A DNA stretch of 64,000 nt from Crocinitomicaceae bacterium (GCA_021325675.1 JAJTCM010000007.1:62001-126000), one strand, 5' to 3'. Shown: positions 26,765 through 35,571, numbered from the stretch's first letter. The notes: generated by a model not told the origin, from the letters alone. A program made the numbers and translations.

Positions 26765-27795
26765 AACAGCTTTTGTATCTTTTTGTGCTCGTTTCTGCGG
26801 CTTTGCTGGCTTTCAGGAACCCCAAAGAAAAATTGTTCACCATTCCTAAAAAATGGCCAAAACCGTTGTATGATTTTTCACAGAATAAGCTGAGTGAAGC
26901 CAAAATCAAGTTGGGACGGGCCTTGTTTTACGATCCGCTTTTATCTGCCGACAACACTATTTCCTGCGCTTCCTGCCATTCGCCGTATAACGCTTTTACA
27001 CATGTTGACCACGACCTGAGCCACGGGATCAATGACCGCATCGGGACGCGCAACTCCCCTGCCCTGATGAACCTCGCCTGGAAAAGCAGTTTTATGTGGG
27101 ACGGAGCAATTGCGAACCTTGATATGCAATCTTTAGCGCCTATTTCCCACCCCGACGAAATGGGAAGCTCCATCGAAAAAGTTGTTTCAGAGCTGAATCG
27201 CTCGGCGCTTTATCGCAAAGCTTTTTACCAGGCTTACGGAGATTCTCTTATCACCGGGGAAAAAACGCTCAAAGCCCTGAGCCAGTTTATGCTTTCCCTG
27301 GTCAGCTCGGATTCGAAATACGACCGCGTGATGTTGAAGCAAGAACAATTTACTGAACAGGAAGCCAGAGGTTACTCCTTATTCAGGCAAAACTGCGCTG
27401 CGTGTCACCGCGAACCCTTATTTACCAACGATGCTTTTGCCAACAACGGGCTTCCGGTTGACCCAAGTCTGAATGACTGCGGAAAAATGAAAATTTCCAA
27501 AAAAAGCGCAGATTCCCTCCTGTTCAAAGTGCCGACTTTACGTAACCTGGAATATTCATTTCCTTACATGCATGATGGCCGTTTTAAAAAGCTCAGCCAG
27601 GTGATCAACCATTACGTTTCGGGCATTCAGCACAGTAAAACGCTCGCCCCGGAATTGCAAAAACCAATTATTTTGTCGTCCAATGAAAAAGTCGATTTGC
27701 TGGCTTTCCTGCTGACGCTCAGTGACAAAAACTTCGTTTTCAATCCTGATTTTGCCTACCCGAAAGATTTTTTCACACCGGCAGCGAAGGATTAA
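26761..27795 (+). CDS. MbnH/MauG-like diheme c-type peroxidase
   Basis: The 344-residue exported protein has two heme c sites, 'CASCH' (69-73) and 'CAACH' (212-216). The conserved inter-heme Trp is in 'SSFMWDGAIANLDMQ' (Trp113), and 'SFPYMHDGRFKKL' (Met280) supplies a likely axial ligand of the second heme. Diheme cytochrome c peroxidases and MauG/MbnH share this layout. The overlap with the MbnP gene favours MbnH, which oxidises a Trp of MbnP through a bis-Fe(IV) state. An ordinary H2O2-reducing peroxidase cannot be ruled out from sequence alone. Confidence 0.85.
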   Translation: MKQLLYLFVLVSAALLAFRNPKEKLFTIPKKWPKPLYDFSQNKLSEAKIKLGRALFYDPLLSADNTISCASCHSPYNAFTHVDHDLSHGINDRIGTRNSPALMNLAWKSSFMWDGAIANLDMQSLAPISHPDEMGSSIEKVVSELNRSALYRKAFYQAYGDSLITGEKTLKALSQFMLSLVSSDSKYDRVMLKQEQFTEQEARGYSLFRQNCAACHREPLFTNDAFANNGLPVDPSLNDCGKMKISKKSADSLLFKVPTLRNLEYSFPYMHDGRFKKLSQVINHYVSGIQHSKTLAPELQKPIILSSNEKVDLLAFLLTLSDKNFVFNPDFAYPKDFFTPAAKD

Positions 27796-27845
27796 ACCAA
27801 AGCTGTCGTCTAACTGAACAACGAAAACTTTAAACGCTTCAATCT

Positions 27846-29210
27846 ATGAAAAAAAACACGGTAATATTAGCCCTGGCCTTAGGCTCAACTTTGGCTTTCG
27901 GGCAAACAAACCCGGCAATAACCCAATGGCTGCAAAATACCACCGGAATCCTCGGCAGGCATTATGTGAGCGGCAACTCTACCCCTATCCAGGATAATGT
28001 GGAGGCCAATGTGCAAACCGTTCAATATTCAGGCACTTCTGTTTACGTGAGCACAAACGGGATCCCGGCGTATATTACCGGGCCGTTTCTCGACGGAAAT
28101 CCTTCCCAGGCTACGGATCAGAATGCGATTTTTAAATTTCCGCTGAACCCGGTGGAAAATACAGGAACACCAACCGCTACAACGATGGGTAATATCGGTG
28201 TTTTCATTAATGGCGTTGCCTTATTTGATTACCGCGACGGTGTTTCCTGGCAAAGCTCGTCCAGCTCACTGAAAGGCGGCCCTCTTGGCGGTCAGGGCGA
28301 TAATATCTGGAACAGGGATGCTATTGTTGCTGAGCGTGCCGGATTTGATTGTTCCAAAGGCCACCCGGCGATGGGAAATTACCACCACCACCAAAACCCT
28401 TCGGCTTTCAATCTTGACCTGGCAGTTATTTCTAATGTTTGCGATCTCTACACTGCTGACGGCTTGTATGCCATTGATGACCATGCACATTCTCCATTGA
28501 TCGGTTTCGCCTACGACGGCTTTCCTATTTACGGGGCTTACGGTTATGCAAATACGGACGGAACAGGAGGAATTGTACGCATCAAATCCGGATATTCGTT
28601 ACGCAACATCAGCGTTCGCACACATTATTCTGACGGAACGGATGTATCCGATGGCCCGGCTGTCAGTACAACGTATCCTTTGGGCCTTTTCAGGGAAGAC
28701 TACGAATTTATTTCCAACGCTTCCCAGGATTACCTCGACGAGCATAACGGCCGTTTTTGCGTAACACCGGAATACCCGAATGGAACGTATGCGTATTTCT
28801 GTACGGTTGATGCAAACTGGAACTCTGCTTACCCGTATGCTGTTGGCCCGACTTTTTACGGAATCAAAACTGCTGCTAAAGTGACAAGCATTACAGAAAC
28901 CGTTACCACGTATGAAGCAACTTCAGTTGTCGGTGAGCTCGCGCTTGAAAACCTCGATGTAACGGTTTACCCGAACCCGGCAAGTGATTTGGTCGCTATC
29001 CAGGTACCGAAAGCCATGCAGGAAAATTACATCATGACGCTTTTTGACCTGAACGGCAAAAAAGTCATGGAAACCACCCTTTTTCAAGGGAGCACTATAG
29101 CACATTTCGATACACGTACGTTGTACAGCGGCGAATACAACCTGGAGATCCGGAGCGGGGACAATCCCGATAGCTATCGGAACGTGAAAAAGATCATTCT
29201 TGAAAAATAA
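27846..29210 (+). CDS. YHYH-domain secreted protein with T9SS sorting tail
   Basis: The 454-residue protein has a signal peptide ('LALGSTLAFGQ') and a YHYH-type domain: 'GHPAMGNYHHHQNPSAFNLDL' (His173, His180-182) and 'DDHAHSPLIGFAYDGFPIYGAYGY'. The clustered His residues suggest metal binding. From about residue 371 it carries a T9SS type A sorting domain ('LDVTVYPNPASDLVAIQVP' to 'YRNVKKIILEK'), so it is expected on the cell surface or in the medium. It follows the MbnH-like gene by 50 bp and ends at a strong terminator, so it is probably the last gene of the cluster. The function of the domain is not known to me. Confidence 0.85.
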   Translation: MKKNTVILALALGSTLAFGQTNPAITQWLQNTTGILGRHYVSGNSTPIQDNVEANVQTVQYSGTSVYVSTNGIPAYITGPFLDGNPSQATDQNAIFKFPLNPVENTGTPTATTMGNIGVFINGVALFDYRDGVSWQSSSSSLKGGPLGGQGDNIWNRDAIVAERAGFDCSKGHPAMGNYHHHQNPSAFNLDLAVISNVCDLYTADGLYAIDDHAHSPLIGFAYDGFPIYGAYGYANTDGTGGIVRIKSGYSLRNISVRTHYSDGTDVSDGPAVSTTYPLGLFREDYEFISNASQDYLDEHNGRFCVTPEYPNGTYAYFCTVDANWNSAYPYAVGPTFYGIKTAAKVTSITETVTTYEATSVVGELALENLDVTVYPNPASDLVAIQVPKAMQENYIMTLFDLNGKKVMETTLFQGSTIAHFDTRTLYSGEYNLEIRSGDNPDSYRNVKKIILEK

Positions 29211-29235
29211 GTAACCACTATTTTCGATCACAGTA

Positions 29236-29265
29236 AAAGCATGGCCCGCAAGCCGTGCTTTTTTT
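29236..29265 (+). terminator. Rho-independent terminator after the YHYH gene
   Basis: AAAGCATGGC and GCCGTGCTTT pair (one T-G wobble) around a 6-nt loop, followed by T residues. It closes the sigma-to-YHYH transcript just before the folA promoter. Confidence 0.85.
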
Positions 29266-29290
29266 GCTTTTGAATTCCAACTAAATCCCG

Positions 29291-29298
29291 TAATTTTG
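29291..29298 (+). promoter_or_regulatory. -7 box of folA, leaderless spacing
   Basis: TAATTTTG ends only 5 nt before the folA ATG. Start sites normally lie about this far past the box, so transcription should begin at or next to the start codon. Confidence 0.6.
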
Positions 29299-29302
29299 CC
29301 GC

Positions 29303-29815
29303 ATGAAAGTCAAATTGATCGTAGCAATGGATGCCAGTTCCGGAATCGGGAAAAACAATGATTTGCTCTGGCATTTGCCGGCCGATATGAAATTTTTCAG
29401 GGAAACTACCACAGGCCACATTGTTGTTATGGGACGCAAAAACTACGAATCAATCCCGGAACGCTTTCGGCCGCTGCCAAACCGGGAAAATGCCGTGCTG
29501 ACCCGCCAGGCTGATTTCGAAGCGCCGGGCTGCGTTGTTTTCAATTCACTGACAGCCTGCCTGGAACATTACCGCAATGAAAGCGAGCGGATTGTTTTTA
29601 TCATTGGCGGCGGTCAAATCTACAACGAAGCTTTGCGCCTGGACTGCGTGGACGAAATGTTCATCACCCATGTGGAAACCAGCCTCGATGCCGATACTTT
29701 TTTCCCTGCCTGCGATCCTGCCGACTGGGAAGCGGAAATCATCCTGGAACACCCTGCTGATGAAAAAAATCCGTATGCGTTTACCGTGAAAAAATACACC
29801 CGGACCAGATCATAA
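29303..29815 (+). CDS. folA: Dihydrofolate reductase
   Basis: DHFR reduces dihydrofolate to tetrahydrofolate with NADPH and so restores the cofactor used by ThyA. The 170-residue protein starts 'MKVKLIVAMDASSGIGKNNDLLWHLPADMKFF' and carries 'VVMGRKNYESIP' and 'IIGGGQIYNEAL', all typical. Its own promoter gives it expression independent of the upstream cluster. Confidence 0.97.
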   Translation: MKVKLIVAMDASSGIGKNNDLLWHLPADMKFFRETTTGHIVVMGRKNYESIPERFRPLPNRENAVLTRQADFEAPGCVVFNSLTACLEHYRNESERIVFIIGGGQIYNEALRLDCVDEMFITHVETSLDADTFFPACDPADWEAEIILEHPADEKNPYAFTVKKYTRTRS

Positions 29816-29913
29816 TCCGCTTAGGTTTTTCTTACACATTTTACACCTTTTAACAGATTTATCTCCTGTCAAGGCATTTTTTTAAGTAGTTTTAGGCATT
29901 AAACTTTTAGAAG

Positions 29914-31707
29914 ATGTCTGAGAAAAAAGTAGTCACATTCGGCCGTGTTTTCTGGCCCAGCCTGCTCGCTGTATTTATTGTTTCGCTGATTGGTATGCTG
30001 ATCTTCCTGATCGTCATCGGTGGCTTGATCAGCGGGTTCAGTGAACAGCAGCCCATGAACGTGACCCAAAATACCGTGCTTCACCTTACACTCGAAGGCG
30101 ATTTGGCTGAAAAATCCAGCTCCAGGCTTGATCCGGCGAGTATGAGTGTACAAAGCGTGACGGGCCTGTGCGATATCCTGTATGGCTTTGAACGGGCAGA
30201 AAAAGACGATCGTATCAAAGGCGTTTTCTTAGAAATCAAAGGTGCACGCTGCGGCATGGCAACGGCCAAAGAAATCCGGAACGCAATCAACCGCTTTGAG
30301 AAAAAAGGCAAATTTGTTGTCGCTTACCTGAGCGGTGAAGTGATTACCCAAAAACAATATTATATTGCCAGTGCGGCCAATGAGATTTACGCTTTTCCTA
30401 CTTCCATGATGGAGTTTGTTGGTTTGGGCGCTGAACTGACTTTTTTCAAACGGACACTGGATAAGCTGGGAGTTGAAATCCAGGTAATCCGCGGGCGTGA
30501 CAACGATTTCAAAAGTGCCGTCGAACCCTTTTTCCTGGAAAAAATGAGTGATTCAAGCCGCGTGCAGGTTCAGCGTTACCTCACCAGTATTTGGTCGGAT
30601 ATGCGCGCCGATATTGCAAACGACCGGAAAACTTCGTCTGAGAGGTTGTTCCAGGCCGCTGAGAACATGGAAATCAAGCGCGCGCAGGATGCTGTTGGCC
30701 TGAAGCTTGTTGACGGCGTAAAATACCGGGACGAAGTGGTTGCGATGCTCGTTAAAAAAACCGGGCAAAAGAAAAACGAGCTGCGCCTGCGTTCTTTTGA
30801 GAAATACGCCAAACGTAAGTTCAAGGACAACCAGTCTATCGTGAAAATGAACAATCCAAACATTGCCGTTTTGATCGCAGAAGGCGATATTTCCGTGAAC
30901 GGCGAAGGATTAAGCTCTGAAAGAATCTGTGAATCCCTGCGTGAAATCAGACAGAATAAAGACATCAAAATTTTGGTGCTCCGCATCAACAGCCCGGGAG
31001 GAAGCGCTTTAGCCAGCGACGAAATCTGGCGGGAAGTCAAGCTCCTGAAGGAACGCATGAAAGTAATCGTTTCGATGGGTGACGTAGCGGCTTCGGGAGG
31101 TTATTACATCGCAGCACCGGCAAACTACATCTTTGCAGAAAACACAACCATCACCGGTTCCATCGGCGTATTTGGCGTAATTCCTTATACCGGGAAATTC
31201 CTCGAAGATAAGCTTGGGCTTACGTTTGACCGCGTTTCAACGAATAAGCACGCCGTCGTTTCTCCCAACCGCCGTTTAACCCCCGAAGAAACGGGAATGG
31301 TACAGACCGAAGTGGACGAAATTTATGCGGAATTCATTCAGCGTGTTGCTGATGGGCGCGGTTTGAGCACTGAACGTGTTCACCAACTTGCCCGCGGACG
31401 TGTATGGACAGGAACAGATGCTTTAAAAATCGGGCTCGTAGACAAACTGGGCGGCCTGGATGATGCCATCAAATACGCACAAAAAACGGCTAAACTGAAA
31501 GATGCCCGGGTTATGTACTATCCGAAGCATAAGGAAGAGCCTTTTGATGCCATACTCGAAATCCTGGAAGAACAGGACGGCGCTGAAATGCTGGTGAAAG
31601 ATAAGCAAATCCCGTCAGAATTTATGGTGTATTACCGACAATTGATGAAACTGGAGCAAGTAAAAGGAATCCAAATGCGATTGCCTTATGAGATCAAAAT
31701 CGATTAA
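29914..31707 (+). CDS. sppA: Signal peptide peptidase SppA, long form
   Basis: SppA degrades leftover signal peptides in the inner membrane. The 597-residue length marks the tandem-domain (67K) type: an N-terminal membrane helix (residues 15-42) and two ClpP-like domains. The catalytic Lys is probably Lys200 in 'RDNDFKSAVEPFF' and the nucleophile Ser394 in 'GDVAASGGYYIA'; 'RINSPGGSALASDEIW' is the strand before it. It lies about 100 bp after folA. Confidence 0.95.
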   Translation: MSEKKVVTFGRVFWPSLLAVFIVSLIGMLIFLIVIGGLISGFSEQQPMNVTQNTVLHLTLEGDLAEKSSSRLDPASMSVQSVTGLCDILYGFERAEKDDRIKGVFLEIKGARCGMATAKEIRNAINRFEKKGKFVVAYLSGEVITQKQYYIASAANEIYAFPTSMMEFVGLGAELTFFKRTLDKLGVEIQVIRGRDNDFKSAVEPFFLEKMSDSSRVQVQRYLTSIWSDMRADIANDRKTSSERLFQAAENMEIKRAQDAVGLKLVDGVKYRDEVVAMLVKKTGQKKNELRLRSFEKYAKRKFKDNQSIVKMNNPNIAVLIAEGDISVNGEGLSSERICESLREIRQNKDIKILVLRINSPGGSALASDEIWREVKLLKERMKVIVSMGDVAASGGYYIAAPANYIFAENTTITGSIGVFGVIPYTGKFLEDKLGLTFDRVSTNKHAVVSPNRRLTPEETGMVQTEVDEIYAEFIQRVADGRGLSTERVHQLARGRVWTGTDALKIGLVDKLGGLDDAIKYAQKTAKLKDARVMYYPKHKEEPFDAILEILEEQDGAEMLVKDKQIPSEFMVYYRQLMKLEQVKGIQMRLPYEIKID

Positions 31708-31885
31708 TTTCAGAAGTCGCAGATTTTAAGCGCGGAGAGACGCAGATTTATTTCTTGGATGTTTTTGGGGTAATGCGAAGTTTACAAAAATTTTCGCGAA
31801 GCAGACAAAGCTTTAATAAATCAAAGAAAACATAAAATAACACTCTGCAAACTCTGCGCAAACATAGCGTAATGCGATCCGTTAC
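31708..31885. repeat. Degenerate intergenic repeat (GCAAACTCTGCGCAAA type)
   Basis: The gap between the converging sppA and murB genes contains imperfect words such as AAGCGCGGAGAGACGCAG and CTCTGCAAACTCTGCGCAAA. They resemble the GGATCGCAGAGG...GCAAAG blocks at 33.0 and 52.9 kb. No ORF or clear terminator is seen. Confidence 0.4.
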
Positions 31886-32893
31886 TTAAATTACGTTTAC
31901 TTCACGCTCCAGCTCAACGCCGAATTTAGTGTTGATGTCTTCCAGGATCATGGAAGAGAGGTCCCAGATTTGACGGCCGGTGGCTCCGCCGTAATTCACC
32001 AGAACTAAAGCCTGGTTTTTGTGTACCCCGTAATTCTCAAAAGTTTTTCCTTTCCAGCCCGCTTGTTCGATCAGCCAGCCAGCCGGGATTTTCACCTTAC
32101 CCGTTTCCGCCGGATAGCTCGGAACATCCGGATGATTAGCCCGGATCCTTTCAAAAACAGATTGTTCCACCACCGGATTTTTGAAAAAGCTTCCCGCATT
32201 CCCGATTTCCTTCGGATCAGGCAGCTTGCTCTGGCGAATGGCGATCACAGCATCGCTTACATCTTTAATCGTTGGTTCACTGATCCCGCGGGTTTTGAGC
32301 TCACTTTCAATCGCACCGTAAGAAGTATTGATTTTCGGATTAGCCGACAGCTTAAATGTTACATGCGTAATAACATATTTTCCTTTTAAGGCTCGTTTGA
32401 ACACGCTTTCACGGTAACCAAATTCACACTCTTCGTTAGAGAATACCTGAACGGCTTTATTTTCGAGGTTAAAAGCTTCTACCTCGAAAATCACGTCTTT
32501 CACCTCAACACCATACGCGCCGATATTCTGCATCGGGCTTGCGCCTACATTTCCGGGAATAAGCGAGAGGTTCTCAACGCCCGCATAACCATGCTCAACG
32601 CAGTAAAGCACAAACTCATGCCATACTTCGCCGGCGCCAACGCGAACAAGCACGGAATCGTCGTCTTTTTCAACCAGCTCCATGCCTTTGATTTCATTTT
32701 TCAGCACCAGGGCATCAATATCCTGCGTGAGGAGAATGTTGCTTCCGCCGCCCAAGATAAAAAGCGCCTGACCCTCAGCAGCAGCCAGTATTTCATTGAG
32801 CTCATCAACTGAGCCGAAACGCGTAAATTGAGCTGCTTTGGCTGCTACACCAAACGTATTGAAGGGTTTTAAATCTACATTCTCGGAAATCAT
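31886..32893 (-). CDS. murB: UDP-N-acetylenolpyruvoylglucosamine reductase MurB
   Basis: MurB reduces the MurA product with NADPH to give UDP-MurNAc. The FAD-binding 'LFILGGGSNILL', 'GVENLSLIPGNVGASPMQNIGAYGVEV' and the type I layout with 'FGYRESVFKRALKG' fit well. I choose the ATG at 32893 (335 residues, 'MISENVDLKPFNTFGV') because the ORF-track start at 32917 lies upstream of a good -7 box that ends 5 nt before 32893. MurA and MurF are also in this window but in separate transcripts. Confidence 0.95.
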   Translation of the reverse strand: MISENVDLKPFNTFGVAAKAAQFTRFGSVDELNEILAAAEGQALFILGGGSNILLTQDIDALVLKNEIKGMELVEKDDDSVLVRVGAGEVWHEFVLYCVEHGYAGVENLSLIPGNVGASPMQNIGAYGVEVKDVIFEVEAFNLENKAVQVFSNEECEFGYRESVFKRALKGKYVITHVTFKLSANPKINTSYGAIESELKTRGISEPTIKDVSDAVIAIRQSKLPDPKEIGNAGSFFKNPVVEQSVFERIRANHPDVPSYPAETGKVKIPAGWLIEQAGWKGKTFENYGVHKNQALVLVNYGGATGRQIWDLSSMILEDINTKFGVELEREVNVI

Positions 32894-32897
32894 AGCG

Positions 32898-32905
32898 CAA
32901 AAGTA
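32898..32905 (-). promoter_or_regulatory. -7 box of murB, leaderless spacing
   Basis: TACTTTTG on the minus strand ends 5 nt before the ATG at 32893, placing the transcript start at or next to the start codon. It decides against the longer ORF. Confidence 0.55.
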
Positions 32906-32925
32906 TTCATTTTTCATGAAATGTG

Positions 32926-33175
32926 ATGTTTTTTTGGATCGAGATGGGCGCTAAGGTTCGCAGAAGATGCAAAGTTTAAGTTAAGCAAAGAACCAAAGGA
33001 AGATGAACCACATAGCACACAATAGGAAACATAGGGCACATGAGTTATGGATCGCAGAGGACGCTAAGTGTTCGCAAAGGGTACAAAGCTTGAGTTGAGA
33101 AAAGTATATGATGTTCTAAATTGTCGATTGAAGAATGGGGTATAGCGCAAAACATTTTTGGATCGCAGGGGATAC
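32926..33175. repeat. Composite intergenic repeat with GGATCGCAG modules
   Basis: Three same-direction blocks start with GGATCGAG or GGATCGCAG (about 32936, 33049, 33161) and contain AAGGTTCGCAGAAGATGCAAAG or CTAAGTGTTCGCAAAGG. A CCACATAGCACACAATAGG word lies between them. The gap of about 300 bp upstream of murB has no credible gene; the plus ORF reaching into it is a shadow of the lipoprotein gene. Confidence 0.5.
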
Positions 33176-33213
33176 AAGTTACTACTGCGATTATGCAAGA
33201 GCGGGATCACCTA

Positions 33214-34119
33214 TCAGGGCTTATTTTTAACTTCGATGAGCTGCAGCCACGGGTCGAGGTACACATCAAAACGCTTCAGCACCAAGTCACCATCCGTATC
33301 TTTCATACTGCATTCATAATCGATGTAATAATACAACAGCTCTTTTTCTTCATTGAAAAATTCCTCCATTTTCAGGAAATTCTCATCGAGCATATTGCGG
33401 GCGGTACCCTGTACATATTGCCGGGTAAATTCCTGGATCAGGAAGGCCTTGTCGAGCGATTCATACCGGCTGGCAGTGCGCATCACAGAAAGCATAAAGT
33501 CAAGGAAATCCTGCTTCTCTTTTCCTGAAAGGCCCTGCAGTTTTGAATTATACAACGCATAAAACTCAACTTCAGCTGCGTCGGGATAGGAATGCGGATA
33601 AAGAAATGATTCCTGCAAGACATAACAGGAATACATATTGGCATCTTTTCGCTGGACTTTTGCGGATTCACGGATTTCAACGCTTTCGATCTTATTGCTG
33701 TTGTTCACATACAAATCGGCGTAAAAGACCTCAAAATTCGTCGAATCTTCAACACTGAATACATGCTTTTCCAGGAAATAAGACGGTGTTGTGTCGCTGC
33801 TGACAACCAATTGCTGTACCTTGATCTGCTCTTCAATTCTAGCGCTGACCTGGTTCATTTTTTCAAGCTCGTATTTGATTGCGTAAAGCGAATCGAGCGT
33901 AAAATGTGAAGGCGATTTAACCACGCTCGGCATTCCAAAAGTTATGGGAGCGTATTTCATCCCGGTTTTCCGGAAATCCTCACGCAATTGCTGCACAACG
34001 GCTTCGCGGCGCTCTACCTCGAATTCAGCGGGTGTTTTTACGGGAACATAAGTCAGTCCGCCACAGGAAACGAGCAGGAAAAGAATACCGGAATATGTCA
34101 GAACCGCCGTGCGACCCAT
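33214..34119 (-). CDS. Predicted lipoprotein, function unknown
   Basis: The 301-residue protein has a lipoprotein signal with lipobox 'LLVSC' (Cys19). The mature part is mixed alpha/beta with charged helices ('DSLYAIKYELEKMNQVSARIEEQIKVQQL') and no motif I recognise. It follows the DUF4836 gene by 6 bp, so both lipoproteins are made from one transcript and may act together at the envelope. Confidence 0.7.
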   Translation of the reverse strand: MGRTAVLTYSGILFLLVSCGGLTYVPVKTPAEFEVERREAVVQQLREDFRKTGMKYAPITFGMPSVVKSPSHFTLDSLYAIKYELEKMNQVSARIEEQIKVQQLVVSSDTTPSYFLEKHVFSVEDSTNFEVFYADLYVNNSNKIESVEIRESAKVQRKDANMYSCYVLQESFLYPHSYPDAAEVEFYALYNSKLQGLSGKEKQDFLDFMLSVMRTASRYESLDKAFLIQEFTRQYVQGTARNMLDENFLKMEEFFNEEKELLYYYIDYECSMKDTDGDLVLKRFDVYLDPWLQLIEVKNKP

Positions 34120-34125
34120 GTGAAT

Positions 34126-35571
34126 TTAGTTGATTGCCCCGATTGATTTTTCGAGGTCTTTTACATAAACATTGACTACTTGCTTAAGAATATTTTCATC
34201 CGGGTTTTTGCCGGTGATAATCATTTGTGAGCCGTTGTTATCAACAGTGACCATGATATGACGGAAAGCATAAAGCGCCTTGCCTTCATTGCGCAGGCCT
34301 AGAGACTCCATGTCCATTCCATCAAAGTTTATGAAAGCCGTCACACCCTTTTTGCCGAATTCAGCAGCAAAGGCAGGAATACTAAGCTCTTTGGCATCAG
34401 AACCGCCGGAAGCGATATACACTTCTTTGTCGTTAACATTTACATGCATCCCATACAAACCGTCTTTTGGCAGGAAAGCGGCTAAAGCTTCGCTGACGTC
34501 CTTGCCTTTGTTTCCGAGGCCAATGTAAATATTTGCATCCGGAACGAGGCTTCCGTCACGCATCATATCCCCCACCATAACGAGACCAAGCTGGCCGTTC
34601 AACAGGTTTGTCAGCGGTTTATCTCCCAGGCTGGACATAATGAGCTGCATCTGGAAGCTCAGGCGTGAAAGACTGCGTTTAAAGTCGGGTGCAAAATCAT
34701 CCACGAAGCTTTCCATTTTATTCATATCCATGTTCATTGTCACACCAAGGCGCGCATTTCCTTTTCCTAATTTGGCAAGGATTGCTGCTCCCGGGTCTTC
34801 CTGGAAGAACATGCGGTCCATCAGCTCTTTGGAAAATAGGTTTTGTGATTCAAAAACCGCCTGGCCTTTCTCAAAAGAAATGCGGGACTGGATGTAAGAA
34901 TCGTTTACCAAAGCTTCGAACTGTTTCTTTTTTGCCGGCGGCAGTTCTTCCAGGCTTGTATTCGATGTCGCATACAAATTCTGGAAGCTCACCCCCATCA
35001 GGATATCGCCTTTCTGGCTGAGTATTTTCTCGATTTTTCCTTCGGAAGGGTCCTGCTCCGTTTTTTCAAACGCTTCTTTCAGGGCAACTTTTCCGTCGTA
35101 GTTTCCTTTTTTGGTGATAAAAATAGCGAGGTGCTCTTTCACACCGATTGAAACATCATTGTCCTGCGTAAATTTCATATCGCCTTCTTCTTCCATCATC
35201 AGGCCGAGTGAAGTGATTTTACTTGTCAGTGAATCCATGCTTTTCACCTTCACAAAAGCCAGGAATTTGGATGGTGCGGCATCTTTTGCAAAAGGGCCTT
35301 CCAGGGCAAAGCAAATACCCTGGGATAAATCCAGCGCAGCTTCGTATTGCTGCATTTCGCTTTTCAGCAGCACGGCAGCTTTTGGGATATTTTTATAATC
35401 CGCTTTCTCGAGGATCTGTTTGGCGTCAATTTTTCCGAACAATACAACCTGTTTGTTATCCTTCATATAAGCAGAAAGATACTCTTGCGCCGTTCTGTCT
35501 GACAAATCGCCTGAGCAGGACAGCATAAAAAATGCAGCTACAATTGTGATTAAAAATGTGTATTTTCTCAT
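34126..35571 (-). CDS. DUF4836-like lipoprotein
   Basis: The 481-residue protein has a signal and lipobox 'FFMLSC' (Cys19). The body, with 'VLFGKIDAKQILEKADYK', 'FLAFVKVKSMDSLTSKI' and 'DGMDMESLGLRNEGKALYAFRHI', resembles the DUF4836 family of Bacteroidota lipoproteins. Function is unknown. It has its own -7 box and leads the two-gene unit with the lipoprotein gene downstream. Confidence 0.65.
   Translation of the reverse strand: MRKYTFLITIVAAFFMLSCSGDLSDRTAQEYLSAYMKDNKQVVLFGKIDAKQILEKADYKNIPKAAVLLKSEMQQYEAALDLSQGICFALEGPFAKDAAPSKFLAFVKVKSMDSLTSKITSLGLMMEEEGDMKFTQDNDVSIGVKEHLAIFITKKGNYDGKVALKEAFEKTEQDPSEGKIEKILSQKGDILMGVSFQNLYATSNTSLEELPPAKKKQFEALVNDSYIQSRISFEKGQAVFESQNLFSKELMDRMFFQEDPGAAILAKLGKGNARLGVTMNMDMNKMESFVDDFAPDFKRSLSRLSFQMQLIMSSLGDKPLTNLLNGQLGLVMVGDMMRDGSLVPDANIYIGLGNKGKDVSEALAAFLPKDGLYGMHVNVNDKEVYIASGGSDAKELSIPAFAAEFGKKGVTAFINFDGMDMESLGLRNEGKALYAFRHIMVTVDNNGSQMIITGKNPDENILKQVVNVYVKDLEKSIGAIN

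Noticed and set aside
26761-27795. Methanobactin operon
   Set aside because: MbnP/MbnH-type genes are present but no short precursor peptide, MbnB/MbnC or MATE exporter is visible within the cluster.
33121-33528. Plus-strand ORF of 135 residues between murB and the lipoprotein gene
   Set aside because: Most of it is antisense to the lipoprotein gene and its 5' part lies in the repeat stack; no promoter or family pattern.
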